Shown one piece after another: positions 1 to 9,477 of a stretch of 64,000 nucleotides of DNA. Made by a program: the position numbers and the translations under genes. The notes below the pieces were generated by a model. It searched no databases and was not told the DNA's origin. It worked only from the letters and a program-made list of their open reading frames with translations. Each line of letters starts with the position of its first letter. The stretch's first letter is position 1. The DNA is from Pseudooceanicola spongiae (lineage in GTDB: Bacteria; Pseudomonadota; Alphaproteobacteria; Rhodobacterales; Rhodobacteraceae): the NCBI RefSeq assembly GCF_014899185.1, contig NZ_CP045201.1:2154501-2218500 (forward strand), written 5' to 3'.

Positions 1-675
1 AAGGCGCGCAAGCTCGACAAGATCGCCTTCGAGGAAATGCTGGAACTTGCCAGCCTCGGGGCCAAGGTTCTGCAGACCCGCTCGGTCGAGCTGGCGATGC
101 GCTATAACGTCAAACTGCGCGTTCTTTCGAGTTTCGAGGAACCATCCGACACAGCCGGCACCCTTGTCTGTGCCGAGGAGGACATCATGGAATCCAACGT
201 CGTCAACGGGATCGCCTATTCCCGCGAAGAAGCGAAGATGACCCTGATCTCGGTCGCCGACCGTCCGGGCATCGCCGCCAAGATCTTTGGCCCGCTGTCA
301 GAGGCCGGCATCAACGTCGATATGATCATCCAGAACATCGCCGAGGAAGGTCGCACCGACATGACCTTCTCCTGCCCCACTGAACAGGTGAAGCGGGCCG
401 AAAAGGCGCTGAACGATGCCAAGGATCGCGGCGATATCAACTTCCACGACCTGGTCGCCGACACCAACGTCTGCAAGATTTCCGCCGTCGGCATCGGCAT
501 GCGGTCGCAATCGGGCGTCGCTGCGAAGATGTTCAAGACCCTCTCGGACGAGGGGATCAACATCAAGGTCATCGCCACCTCCGAGATCAAGATTTCCGTA
601 CTGATCGACCGCAAGTACATGGAGCTGGCCGTACAGGCCCTGCATGACGCCTTCGAGCTCGACAAGGCCAACTGA
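1..675 (+). CDS. lysC: Aspartate kinase, C-terminal part (5' end outside window)
   Basis: The reading frame is open from base 1, so only the last 224 residues are present. Aspartate kinase phosphorylates L-aspartate, the first step to lysine, threonine, methionine and diaminopimelate. The visible part holds the end of the kinase domain (LASLGAKVLQTRSVELAMRY, where aspartate kinases close the amino-acid site) and then two ACT domains for allosteric feedback. The first runs from about MTLISVADRPGIAAKIFGPL, the second from about VCKISAVGIGMRSQSGVAAK. An internal ATG at position 37 is just a codon of the full-length protein. The gene is followed by a hairpin and then ptsP on the same strand, an order usual in Rhodobacterales. 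Confidence 0.95.
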   Translation, partial: KARKLDKIAFEEMLELASLGAKVLQTRSVELAMRYNVKLRVLSSFEEPSDTAGTLVCAEEDIMESNVVNGIAYSREEAKMTLISVADRPGIAAKIFGPLSEAGINVDMIIQNIAEEGRTDMTFSCPTEQVKRAEKALNDAKDRGDINFHDLVADTNVCKISAVGIGMRSQSGVAAKMFKTLSDEGINIKVIATSEIKISVLIDRKYMELAVQALHDAFELDKAN

Positions 676-741
676 TCGGCCGTCTTGCGGCTGCCTGATT
701 ATTAGGACAGGCGCCGCGCCGTGACTGCCTGAAAAAACAAT

Positions 742-772
742 TTGATCCGCGCGCTTCGGCGGCGCGGATCAA
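742..772. terminator. Hairpin downstream of lysC
   Basis: An 11-bp perfect inverted repeat (TTGATCCGCGC / GCGCGGATCAA) has a 9-base loop. There is no T-run on the plus side; the A-rich stretch just upstream would be a U-run only for minus-strand transcripts. It probably ends or protects the lysC transcript. The rest of the lysC-ptsP gap (676-972) shows no further gene. Confidence 0.45.
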
Positions 773-972
773 CGCCATAAAAGCGCTGTGGGGCAAGGGC
801 CTGAGCCCGTCTCGCGCTTCGGCCAAAATCCCCCCTGCGCGCATCTGCCCGCGCCTTTGCACTCAGATAGTCGTTTCGCTTGCCCCCCGGCTGTGGTCTA
901 GTCACAGCGGTCGCGAGCCGTGCAGATTTCGCCCGCTCTGCGACCACTAATGGGGACAGGGAACCCGACGGG

Positions 973-3234
973 ATGAGCGATTATTTCCAGACCGACAGCC
1001 GAAAATTGCTCGGCCGCCTGCGTGAGGTCATGGCCGAACACGCGCTCGGTCAGGCGCGACTGGACCGGATCACCCAGCTGATTGCCGATTCGATGCGCAC
1101 CGAGGTCTGCTCGGTCTATCTGTTCCGCGACGCCGAAACGCTTGAGCTTTGCGCGACCGAAGGCCTGAAGGCCGAGGCCGTGCACCAGACCCGCATGCGT
1201 CTGGGCGAAGGTCTTGTGGGGCGCGTGGCGCGCACTGGCCAGCAGATCAACACGGCGGATGCGCCGAAAGAGGCCGGTTTCCGCTATATGCCCGAAACCG
1301 GCGAGGAGATTTACTCCTCCTTCGGCGGTGTGCCGATCCAGCGGCTGGGCGAAACCCTCGGCGTGCTGGTGGTGCAGTCGAAAACCGCGCGCAAATACTC
1401 CGACGACGAGATCTATGCGCTGGAAGTGGTCGCCATGGTGCTGGCCGAGATGACCGAGCTGGGCGCCTTCATTGGCGACGGCGCGGCGCTGACCGCGCGC
1501 CATACCAAGCCGGTGATGTTTCGCGGCGCCTCGGGCCAGGAAGGCTCGGCCGAGGGGCACGTCTGGCTGCATGAGCCGCGCGTCGTCATCACCAACCCCA
1601 TCGCCGACGATCCGGTGCGCGAGAACGAGCGCCTGCACGAGGCCGTCGATCAGCTGCGCGTCGGGGTCGATGCCATGCTGCAGGGCGCCTCGGACGGTGA
1701 CGCCGAACAGCTTGAGGTGCTGGAAGCCTACCGCATGTTCGCCAATTCCAAGGGTTGGATGCGGCGCATGGAGGAGGACATCGGCCGTGGCCTCAGCGCC
1801 GAATCTGCCGTTGAAAAAGAACAGAATACCGCCCGTGCCCGTATGGCGACGGTGGCCGATCAGTACCTGCGCGAACGGCTGCACGACCTCGATGACCTGT
1901 CCAACCGCCTGCTGCGTATCCTGACCGGGCAAGGCAGCCAGACCGGCGCCGAGCTGCCCTCCGACCCGATCCTTGTGGCGCGTAATATCGGCCCGGCCGA
2001 GCTGCTGGATTATGGCCGCTCGCTGCGCGGTATCGTGCTGGAGCAGGGCTCGGTCGGCAGCCACGCCGCGATTGTGGCGCGGGCACTGGCGATCCCGCTG
2101 GTGATCCACGCCAGCAATATCACGACCGAGGCGCTGAACGGCGATCACATCATGGTCGACGGCGATCAGGGCATCGCGCACCTGCGCCCCGAGGATTCCA
2201 TCGTCAGTGCCTTCCGCGACAAGATCGCGATGCAGGCGCAGGCGCAGGAACGCTATGCCTCGATCCGCGAGACGCCCTCGATCACCGCGTGCGGCACGCA
2301 TCTGTCGCTGCAGATGAATGCCGGGCTGATGGCCGACCTGCCCTCGCTCGAAAGCTCTGGCGCGGATGGCGTTGGCCTGTTCCGCACCGAATTGCAGTTC
2401 CTGATCCGCAACCAGATGCCGAAACGCTCTGAGTTGTCGGCGCTCTATTCGCATGTTCTGGACAATGCCAAGGGCAAGCGCGTGGTGTTCCGCACCCTCG
2501 ACATCGGGTCGGACAAGGTGCTGAGCTACATGAAGCCCAACGACGAGCCGAACCCCGCGCTCGGCTGGCGGGCGATCCGGGTCGGCCTCGACAAACCCGG
2601 CGTAATGCGGATGCAGTTGCAGGCGTTGCTGCGCGCCGCCAAGGGACGGCCGCTGACGGTGATGTTCCCCTTCGTCGCGCAATACGAGGAATACCGCGCC
2701 GCCTGCGCCGAAATGGACAAGGCGCTGGAGCGCGAGCGTATTCTGGGCCATCCGGTGCCCGAAACGCTGGAAATAGGGGCGATGCTGGAAACCCCCAGCC
2801 TCGCCTTCGCGCCGCGTGCCTTCTTTGAAGAGGTGCAGTTCCTCTCGATCGGCGGCAATGACCTCAAGCAGTTCTTCTTTGCGGCGGACCGCGAAAACGA
2901 ACGGGTGCGCCGGCGCTACGACACGCTGAACATCTCGTTCCTGACCTTCCTGCGCCAGATCGTCGAGCGCTGCGAGGAGACGAACACCCCGCTGTCGTTC
3001 TGCGGCGAAGACGCTGGCCGCCCGGTCGAGGCCGTCTGCCTTGCCGCCATGGGCCTGCGGACCCTGTCGATGCGCCCGGCCTCCATCGGGCCGGTGAAAA
3101 GCCTGCTGATGCGTGTCGACCTTGGTGTCGTGCGTCAGGTGATCGACGCCGCCGCCGCGCGCGGCGATCAATCCGCGCGCCATGCGGTGATGGAGTATCT
3201 GCGCACCACACCTGCCGCCGAGACGCAATCCTGA
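973..3234 (+). CDS. ptsP: Phosphoenolpyruvate-protein phosphotransferase PtsP (EI-Ntr)
   Basis: This 753-residue protein is enzyme I of the nitrogen phosphotransfer system. It autophosphorylates from PEP and passes phosphate to NPr and then EIIA-Ntr, a regulatory relay for nitrogen, potassium and carbon control. An N-terminal GAF domain (about residues 20-160) marks the Ntr type rather than the sugar PTS enzyme I. The phosphohistidine segment GSVGSHAAIVARALAIP places the active His near residue 364. The C-terminal TIM barrel shows DGVGLFRTELQFL, EIGAMLETPS, SIGGNDLKQF and SFCGEDAG. The frame is open further upstream, but the start at MSDYFQTDSRKLL matches family N-termini. It lies 15 bp before the next gene and may be cotranscribed with it. 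Confidence 0.94.
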   Translation: MSDYFQTDSRKLLGRLREVMAEHALGQARLDRITQLIADSMRTEVCSVYLFRDAETLELCATEGLKAEAVHQTRMRLGEGLVGRVARTGQQINTADAPKEAGFRYMPETGEEIYSSFGGVPIQRLGETLGVLVVQSKTARKYSDDEIYALEVVAMVLAEMTELGAFIGDGAALTARHTKPVMFRGASGQEGSAEGHVWLHEPRVVITNPIADDPVRENERLHEAVDQLRVGVDAMLQGASDGDAEQLEVLEAYRMFANSKGWMRRMEEDIGRGLSAESAVEKEQNTARARMATVADQYLRERLHDLDDLSNRLLRILTGQGSQTGAELPSDPILVARNIGPAELLDYGRSLRGIVLEQGSVGSHAAIVARALAIPLVIHASNITTEALNGDHIMVDGDQGIAHLRPEDSIVSAFRDKIAMQAQAQERYASIRETPSITACGTHLSLQMNAGLMADLPSLESSGADGVGLFRTELQFLIRNQMPKRSELSALYSHVLDNAKGKRVVFRTLDIGSDKVLSYMKPNDEPNPALGWRAIRVGLDKPGVMRMQLQALLRAAKGRPLTVMFPFVAQYEEYRAACAEMDKALERERILGHPVPETLEIGAMLETPSLAFAPRAFFEEVQFLSIGGNDLKQFFFAADRENERVRRRYDTLNISFLTFLRQIVERCEETNTPLSFCGEDAGRPVEAVCLAAMGLRTLSMRPASIGPVKSLLMRVDLGVVRQVIDAAAARGDQSARHAVMEYLRTTPAAETQS

Positions 3235-3249
3235 CGACAAGAGACCCAA

Positions 3250-4662
3250 ATGCCCCATCTCAATGACGTCGACGAGACCTTCGTCGCCACCCTGCACGAC
3301 CTTTTGCCCGATGCCGCCTTTCGCGATATCGCGGGCTACATCGAGGAGCCCCGCGGCAGCTGGAGCGGCAAGGCGGGCGTCGTCGTCGCCCCCGGCTCGA
3401 CTGCCGAGGTGTCGGCGGTGATGCAGGCCGCCAATGCCGCGCGCGTCGCCGTCATTCCCTATGGCGGGGGCACCGGGCTGGTCGGGGGACAGATCCTGCA
3501 GGACGGCCCCCTGCCCCTGATCCTGTCGATGGAGCGGATGACCAGGATCCGCCATATCGACGCCTTCGAGAACGTGCTGATCGCCGAGGCCGGGACCATC
3601 GTCGAGCAGCTGCATCAGGCGGCGGAGGCCATCGACCGGCTGTTCCCCCTCAGCTTTGCGGCGCAAGGCTCGGCCCGGATCGGCGGCAGTCTGGGCACCA
3701 ATGCGGGCGGGCTGAACGTGCTGCGCTATGGCAACACACGCGATCTGTGCCTGGGGCTTGAGGTGGTCATGGCCGACGGGCGGGTGATGAACACCCTCAA
3801 ACGCCTGCGCAAGGACAACACCGGCTACGATCTACGCAACCTGATGATCGGCTCCGAAGGGACGCTGGGCGTGATCACCGCCGCCGCGCTGAAGCTGTTC
3901 CCGCGTCCCGCCGCCCGCGCCACCGCGCTGATGGTCGTGCCCTCGCCTCAGGCCGCGCTGGAGCTGCTGGCCAAGACCCGCGACCACGCGGGCGAAAGCA
4001 TCTCGGCCTTCGAGCTGATCTCGGGCATGGGGCTGCAGTTTCTGGCGAAAGAGCTGCCCGACATCCGCCGCCCCTTTGATCCCGCCCCCGACTGGATGGT
4101 GCTGACCGAGCTGGGTCTCGCCACGGGCGGTCAGCCCGAAGCGATGCTGGAGGCGATCTTCGAGGAGGCGTTTGAGGCCGGTCTGGTCAGCGACGGCATC
4201 ATCGCCCAGAACGCCACGCAGGCGGCTGAGCTGTGGACGGTGCGCGAAACCATCCCCGAGGCGAACCGGCTGACCGGTGCCATCTCAAGCCACGATATTT
4301 CGGTGCCGATCACCAGCCTGCCCGCCTTCATCGAGGAAGGCCGCCAGATCCTTGCCGGGATGGGCCCCTATCGGCTGAACTGCTTTGGCCACCTCGGCGA
4401 CGGCAACATGCACTACAACGTCTTCCCGCCCGAGGGGCACTCCAAGGCCGAATACGCCGCGCACAAGGCGCCGGTGATGGAGGCGATCCACGATCTGGTC
4501 GCGGCCTATGGGGGCTCGATCAGCGCCGAACATGGCATCGGACGGCTGAAGGCGGCGGACCTCGCGCGCTACGGCGATCCGGTCAAGCTGGAGCTGATGC
4601 GCGGCATCAAGGATCTGTTCGACCCGAATGGCATTCTGAACCCCGGCGCAGTCCTGCTCTGA
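3250..4662 (+). CDS. FAD-binding 2-hydroxyacid dehydrogenase (GlcD / D-2-hydroxyglutarate dehydrogenase-like)
   Basis: This 470-residue flavoprotein belongs to the FAD-linked oxidase superfamily that oxidises D-2-hydroxyacids such as D-lactate, glycolate or D-2-hydroxyglutarate. The PCMH-type FAD domain covers about residues 35-215, with VVVAPGSTAEV and PYGGGTGLVGGQ binding the cofactor. The C-terminal FAD-oxidase domain ends with FGHLGDGNMHYNV and ISAEHGIGRLK, which carry metal and substrate ligands in this family. No glcE or glcF neighbours are present, so a stand-alone D-2-hydroxyglutarate or D-lactate dehydrogenase is more likely than a GlcDEF glycolate oxidase. The substrate cannot be fixed from sequence. 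Confidence 0.85.
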   Translation: MPHLNDVDETFVATLHDLLPDAAFRDIAGYIEEPRGSWSGKAGVVVAPGSTAEVSAVMQAANAARVAVIPYGGGTGLVGGQILQDGPLPLILSMERMTRIRHIDAFENVLIAEAGTIVEQLHQAAEAIDRLFPLSFAAQGSARIGGSLGTNAGGLNVLRYGNTRDLCLGLEVVMADGRVMNTLKRLRKDNTGYDLRNLMIGSEGTLGVITAAALKLFPRPAARATALMVVPSPQAALELLAKTRDHAGESISAFELISGMGLQFLAKELPDIRRPFDPAPDWMVLTELGLATGGQPEAMLEAIFEEAFEAGLVSDGIIAQNATQAAELWTVRETIPEANRLTGAISSHDISVPITSLPAFIEEGRQILAGMGPYRLNCFGHLGDGNMHYNVFPPEGHSKAEYAAHKAPVMEAIHDLVAAYGGSISAEHGIGRLKAADLARYGDPVKLELMRGIKDLFDPNGILNPGAVLL

Positions 4663-4676
4663 CGCCAACCTGAAAT

Positions 4677-4712
4677 GACGCGCCCTGCCGGGGGGGGGGA
4701 GGCAGGGCGCGT
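4677..4712. terminator. Long GC hairpin with poly-G loop
   Basis: A 13-bp perfect stem (GACGCGCCCTGCC / GGCAGGGCGCGTC) encloses a 10-base loop that includes nine consecutive G residues. It lies between the convergent FAD dehydrogenase gene and apt. It has no T-tail, so it is either a U-less terminator or a transcript-end stabiliser. Confidence 0.5.
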
Positions 4713-4796
4713 CGGCAGATCGGGGTCGAACCGTTGCAAGCAGAAGCGGTACCCGACTGTGCTGTCTCGATAACGCGATCATCCTTAAGGCGGAGT

Positions 4797-5327
4797 TTAC
4801 GTGCCCTCGAATTCGCAGAGGGCATGCACCTCCATGCCCATGCCTTCCAACCGCGCCCGCCCACCAAGTTCGGGCAGGTCGACGATGAAGGCACAGCCCA
4901 TGATGGTGCCGCCCAGACGCTCGATCAGCTTGATCCCGGCCTCGGCGGTGCCGCCCGTCGCCAGCAGATCATCGACCAGCAGAATGCGCTCTCCGCCCGC
5001 AATGGCATCCTCGTGGATCTCGACCTCGGCCTTGCCATACTCCAACGTATAGCTCTCGCCCAGCGTCGGCCCCGGCAGCTTGCCCTTCTTGCGGATCGGC
5101 ACAAACCCGACCGAAAGCTGATGCGCAATCGCCCCGCCAAGGATGAAGCCGCGCGCCTCAAGCCCGACGACCTTGTCGATGCGCATGCCTGCATAGGGGT
5201 GCAGCATCTGATCCACCGCGAGGCGCAGCCCGCGCGGGTCTGAGAACAGCGTCGTCACGTCTCGAAACAGGATGCCCTTATGCGGGAAATCGGGGATCGT
5301 GCGGATGTAGTCCTTGACGGTCTTCAC
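4797..5327 (-). CDS. apt: Adenine phosphoribosyltransferase
   Basis: This 176-residue cytosolic enzyme converts adenine and PRPP to AMP and pyrophosphate. The family signature [18 protein letters not shown] is the PRPP-binding loop, preceded by [20 protein letters not shown]. The N-terminus [19 protein letters not shown] is typical, and the length is normal for bacterial Apt. It follows mtnP on the same strand with a 66-bp gap. MtnP releases adenine from methylthioadenosine and Apt recycles it, so the pair forms a salvage unit. Confidence 0.95.
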   Translation of the reverse strand: MKTVKDYIRTIPDFPHKGILFRDVTTLFSDPRGLRLAVDQMLHPYAGMRIDKVVGLEARGFILGGAIAHQLSVGFVPIRKKGKLPGPTLGESYTLEYGKAEVEIHEDAIAGGERILLVDDLLATGGTAEAGIKLIERLGGTIMGCAFIVDLPELGGRARLEGMGMEVHALCEFEGT

Positions 5328-5393
5328 TATGGCCTCCCTGCGGCAGCTTGATCGCGCAAGTGTTGGCCGATGGCTGCGCGTCGGGCAAGCGTC

Positions 5394-6257
<864 letters not shown>

Positions 6258-6347
6258 GATCCGCCTCCCTGCCCTGTTAGCCTCATGTCTGACGCGGGCG
6301 GTGCGGGGCTGCAATCGTGATGACGTGGCCACAGCGCACTGAGACGC

Positions 6348-6374
6348 CAAAATCCCACGCCACTGGGCGTTTTG
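6348..6374. promoter_or_regulatory. Imperfect inverted repeat upstream of sulP
   Basis: In the 207-bp gap between the divergent mtnP and sulP genes there is CAAAAtCCCA-cgccac-TGGGcgTTTTG, flanked by TGAG and CTCA. It may be an operator or a leader hairpin. It is inferred from symmetry only. Confidence 0.3.
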
Positions 6375-6464
6375 CCTCAGCTTTCGCCCCATTGCCTTGC
6401 CGCATAGCAGCAAACAGGCTAGTCCCTGCGCAAACATCTCAACATTCGCATCCGGAAGGGTCCC

Positions 6465-8096
6465 ATGCCCAAAGCCAAACTCGCGGCCTTTGCCAATCGC
6501 ATCACCATGCCTGACCTGCGCCTTGCGCCGACCGACACCGGGCTGTCGCCCACCCGTATCCGGATCGAGCTGCTGTCGGGTCTGACCGTGGCGCTGGCGC
6601 TGGTGCCCGAGGCGGTGGCCTTTGCCTTTGTCGCTGACGTCAATCCGCTGGTGGGCCTCTATGCCGCCTTCATCATTGGCCTGATCACCGCGGTGATCGG
6701 GGGACGGCCCGGCATGATCTCGGGCGCGACGGGGGCGATTGCGGTCGTCATCGTGGCGCTGGTGGCCCAGCACGGGGCCCAGTACCTGTTTGCCGCCGTT
6801 GTGCTGATGGGGATCATCCAGATCTTCGTCGGCTTCATGCGGTGGGGCAAGTTCATCCGACTGGTGCCGCATCCGGTGATGCTGGGCTTCGTCAACGGGC
6901 TGGCCATCGTGATCTTCCTCGCCCAGCTCAGCCAGTTCAAGGTGCCCGGCACGACCGAGGCCTCTGGCCACGGCGCGGGTGGTGGCGAATGGCTGTCGGG
7001 CGGACCGATGGCGCTGATGCTGGGCCTCGTCGCGCTGACCATGCTGATCGTCTGGGGCATGCCGCGCCTGACCAAGGTGATCCCGGCGCCGTTGGCTGGC
7101 ATCGGCATCACCGCCATTCTGGTGATCGTGCTGGGCCTTGATGTGCCGCGCGTCGGCGACATGGCCTCGATCAACGGTGGGCTGCCGAGCTTTCATATCC
7201 CGATGGTGCCCTTCACCTGGGAAACCCTGCAGATCATCCTGCCCTATTCGATCATCATGGCGATGGTCGGCCTGATTGAATCGCTTCTGACGCTGAACCT
7301 CGTGGGCGAGATGACCGGCCAGCGCGGCGGAGCGAGCCAGGAATGCGTCGCCCAAGGCACCGCCAACGTCGTCACCGGGTTCTTCGGGGGCATGGGCGGC
7401 TGCGCGATGATCGGCCAGTCGATGATCAACGTAAAATCCGGTGGCCGCACCCGCATCGCCGGGATCGCCGCCGCTCTGTTCCTGCTCAGCTTCATCCTGT
7501 TTGCCGCGCCGCTGATCGAACAGATCCCGCTGGCGGCGCTGGTCGGGGTGATGTTCATGGTGGTGATCGGCACCTTCGCCTGGAACTCGTTCAAGATCCT
7601 GGCCAAGGTCCCGATGACCGATGCCGTCGTCATCGTGCTTGTGACGGTCGTAACCGTGATGACCGACCTTGCGACCGCCGTGGTCATCGGCGTCATCGTC
7701 TCGGCCCTCGCCTATGCCTGGAACAACGCCCGCCGGATCTACGCCAACACCTATATCTCGGACGAAGGCGCCAAGGTCTATCAGATCAACGGCCCGCTGT
7801 TCTTCGGCTCCTCCGATGGCTTTTCCGAGCTGTTCACGGTTGAGGCCGACCCCGATCTGGTGATCGTCGACTTCCAGATGAGCCGCGTGGTCGACCAGTC
7901 CGCCCTGCAGGCGATCGAGGCGATTGCCGGCAAATACGAGGAGATGGGCAAACTGATCCAGCTGCGCCACCTCAGCCGCGATTGTCACCGCCTGCTGAAA
8001 AAGGCCGGGCACCTCGTCGTCGACAGCAACGATGACCCCGATTACGAGCTGGCGGTGGATTACAACGTCCGCACCGGGATCCTCGGCAGTCACTGA
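6465..8096 (+). CDS. SulP family anion transporter with STAS domain
   Basis: This 543-residue inner-membrane permease of the SLC26/SulP family imports sulfate, bicarbonate or related anions. About a dozen hydrophobic segments occupy residues 35-430, starting with the SulP opening LLSGLTVALALVPEAVAFAF. A cytoplasmic STAS domain occupies about residues 445-530 (DLVIVDFQMSRVVDQSALQA). The ATG at 6465 has a GGAAGG site upstream. No sulfate-assimilation or carbonic-anhydrase gene lies next to it, so the substrate is open. It ends just before a strong bidirectional terminator. Confidence 0.9.
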   Translation: MPKAKLAAFANRITMPDLRLAPTDTGLSPTRIRIELLSGLTVALALVPEAVAFAFVADVNPLVGLYAAFIIGLITAVIGGRPGMISGATGAIAVVIVALVAQHGAQYLFAAVVLMGIIQIFVGFMRWGKFIRLVPHPVMLGFVNGLAIVIFLAQLSQFKVPGTTEASGHGAGGGEWLSGGPMALMLGLVALTMLIVWGMPRLTKVIPAPLAGIGITAILVIVLGLDVPRVGDMASINGGLPSFHIPMVPFTWETLQIILPYSIIMAMVGLIESLLTLNLVGEMTGQRGGASQECVAQGTANVVTGFFGGMGGCAMIGQSMINVKSGGRTRIAGIAAALFLLSFILFAAPLIEQIPLAALVGVMFMVVIGTFAWNSFKILAKVPMTDAVVIVLVTVVTVMTDLATAVVIGVIVSALAYAWNNARRIYANTYISDEGAKVYQINGPLFFGSSDGFSELFTVEADPDLVIVDFQMSRVVDQSALQAIEAIAGKYEEMGKLIQLRHLSRDCHRLLKKAGHLVVDSNDDPDYELAVDYNVRTGILGSH

Positions 8097-8113
8097 TCCA
8101 AGACATGAAAAAA

Positions 8114-8147
8114 GGGCCGGTCCGCGCACAGCAGACCGGCCCTTTTT
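8114..8147. terminator. Bidirectional rho-independent terminator
   Basis: The perfect 9-bp stem GGGCCGGTC / GACCGGCCC is followed by TTTTT, with an A-run on the other side. It serves convergent sulP (plus) and the flavin reductase gene (minus). Confidence 0.9.
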
Positions 8148-8162
8148 GTGCGCTACGCCGCC

Positions 8163-8771
8163 TCAGCTCTGGCCGGGACGGTTCAGCGAGAAGACCTCAG
8201 AGATCGCGGCATAGTCGCGATACCCGAGGCGGCTCAGCGGTTTATAGGTGGTGATGTCGAAGATGCCGTCGATCAGGCAATTGTCGCGCATGTAGACGCC
8301 GGTGACCTCGCCCAGCACCAGAATATTGCTGTCGCCCTTCAGCTCGATCATCTGCGTCATACGGCATTCCAGCGCGGCGGGGGCGGCGGCGACGCGCGGG
8401 CAGTTGATCGTCTCGCACTCGGCCTTTTCCAGACCGGCATGGGCGAACTCATCCTCGCCCGCGGGCAGGTGGGCGGAGCTGGCGTTCATCGCGTCGCGCA
8501 GGGCGAATTCCACGATATTGACGCAGAACACCCCGGTGTCGCGAATGTTGGAGACGCTGTCCTTGCCGAAATCCCGGTCCGCCTTGCTGGAAAGGGACGA
8601 AAACATCACCTGTGGCGGTGTATCGGCAATGGCGTTGAAAAACGAATAGGGCGCGAGGTTATCGAGCCCATTGCCGTCGCGGGTCGAGATCCAGCCGATG
8701 GGCCGGGGCGTGACAATCGCCTTGAACGGATTATGTGGCAGGCCGTGACCATCTTCAGGCTTGTAGAACAT
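8163..8771 (-). CDS. Flavin reductase family protein (FMN-binding split barrel)
   Basis: This 202-residue protein is similar to the flavin reductase-like domain family, which binds FMN and reduces it or acts as an FMN-containing oxidoreductase. The opening MFYKPEDGHGLPHNPFKAIV and the TPRPIGWISTRDGNGLDNLA segment are characteristic of this subgroup. SYFNAI-type (here YSFFNAIADTPPQVMFSS) and GVFCVNIVEFALRDAMN follow. It is divergent from a GNAT gene across 76 bp. The natural partner is not indicated by the neighbours. Confidence 0.82.
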   Translation of the reverse strand: MFYKPEDGHGLPHNPFKAIVTPRPIGWISTRDGNGLDNLAPYSFFNAIADTPPQVMFSSLSSKADRDFGKDSVSNIRDTGVFCVNIVEFALRDAMNASSAHLPAGEDEFAHAGLEKAECETINCPRVAAAPAALECRMTQMIELKGDSNILVLGEVTGVYMRDNCLIDGIFDITTYKPLSRLGYRDYAAISEVFSLNRPGQS

Positions 8772-8847
8772 CTTTGCCTCCTACGGTTTGATGCTGGTCT
8801 AAACGCGTGCTAGGTGCGTTTCCACCTGAAAAACAGAATGGCGGCCT

Positions 8848-9333
8848 ATGTTTACCCTGACCCCCGAAAGTAATGACGATTGGTGGGAGGTCGAGGGCCT
8901 CTATGACCTGTGCTTCGCGCCCGGGCGCACGGCGTTGAGTTCGTACCGGCTGCGCGATGATGTCCCGCCGGTGGAGGGGCTGAGCCATGTCGCGCGCGAC
9001 CGTCAGGGCATTCTGGCAGGCGCGATCCGCTACTGGCCGGTGCGCGTCGGCGGGCAGGATGCCCTTCTGCTCGGCCCCGTGGCAGTGCACCCGACCCATC
9101 AGGGCGAAGGTCTGGGCGGGCTGTTGATGAACGCCTCGCTGCGCCGCGCGGGCGAGACCGGCTGGCAGCGCGTCATGCTGGTGGGCGATGCGCCCTATTA
9201 CAGCCGCTTCGGCTTTTCCCGCCTCACCGGGGTCGAGATGCCACCGCCCACCAACCCCGACCGGATCCTGGGACTTGCGCTGGTGGAGGGCGCCTGGACC
9301 GGCGTCAAAGGGCCGGTGACCCGCGCGATCTGA
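8848..9333 (+). CDS. GNAT family N-acetyltransferase (YhbS-like)
   Basis: This 161-residue single-domain acetyl-CoA-dependent N-acetyltransferase shows the acetyl-CoA site as VAVHPTHQGEGLGGLLMNAS (motif A). It is followed by MLVGDAPYYSRFGFSRL, the motif B region typical of the YhbS subgroup. The substrate is unknown. The gene is read away from the flavin reductase and lies 144 bp upstream of an EcsC-family gene that may share its transcript. Confidence 0.85.
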   Translation: MFTLTPESNDDWWEVEGLYDLCFAPGRTALSSYRLRDDVPPVEGLSHVARDRQGILAGAIRYWPVRVGGQDALLLGPVAVHPTHQGEGLGGLLMNASLRRAGETGWQRVMLVGDAPYYSRFGFSRLTGVEMPPPTNPDRILGLALVEGAWTGVKGPVTRAI

Positions 9334-9477
9334 GCTTGGCCCTTGCTGCCGGGGCGGCTTTTGCCGACACTGACCCGGCGCGGCTTTGTGCCTGTGCGCG
9401 TCAACTGCGTGACCAGCCCCTTTATCTGGCCGCCGCCCGCCCCATCTATGAAGGGTGTTCGCACCCCGGAGAGACCC

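Noticed and set aside
898..3666. A 922-codon open frame on the minus strand opposite ptsP and the next gene
   Set aside because: It has the composition expected of a shadow in high-GC DNA (His, Gly, Arg, Gln rich), no domain, and it lies opposite two well-recognised genes.
6258..8129. Minus-strand open frame extending mtnP upstream by over 600 codons
   Set aside because: The extension is antisense to sulP, is low-complexity (Asp/His/Gln/Arg), and the true mtnP start has a good ribosome site at 6257.
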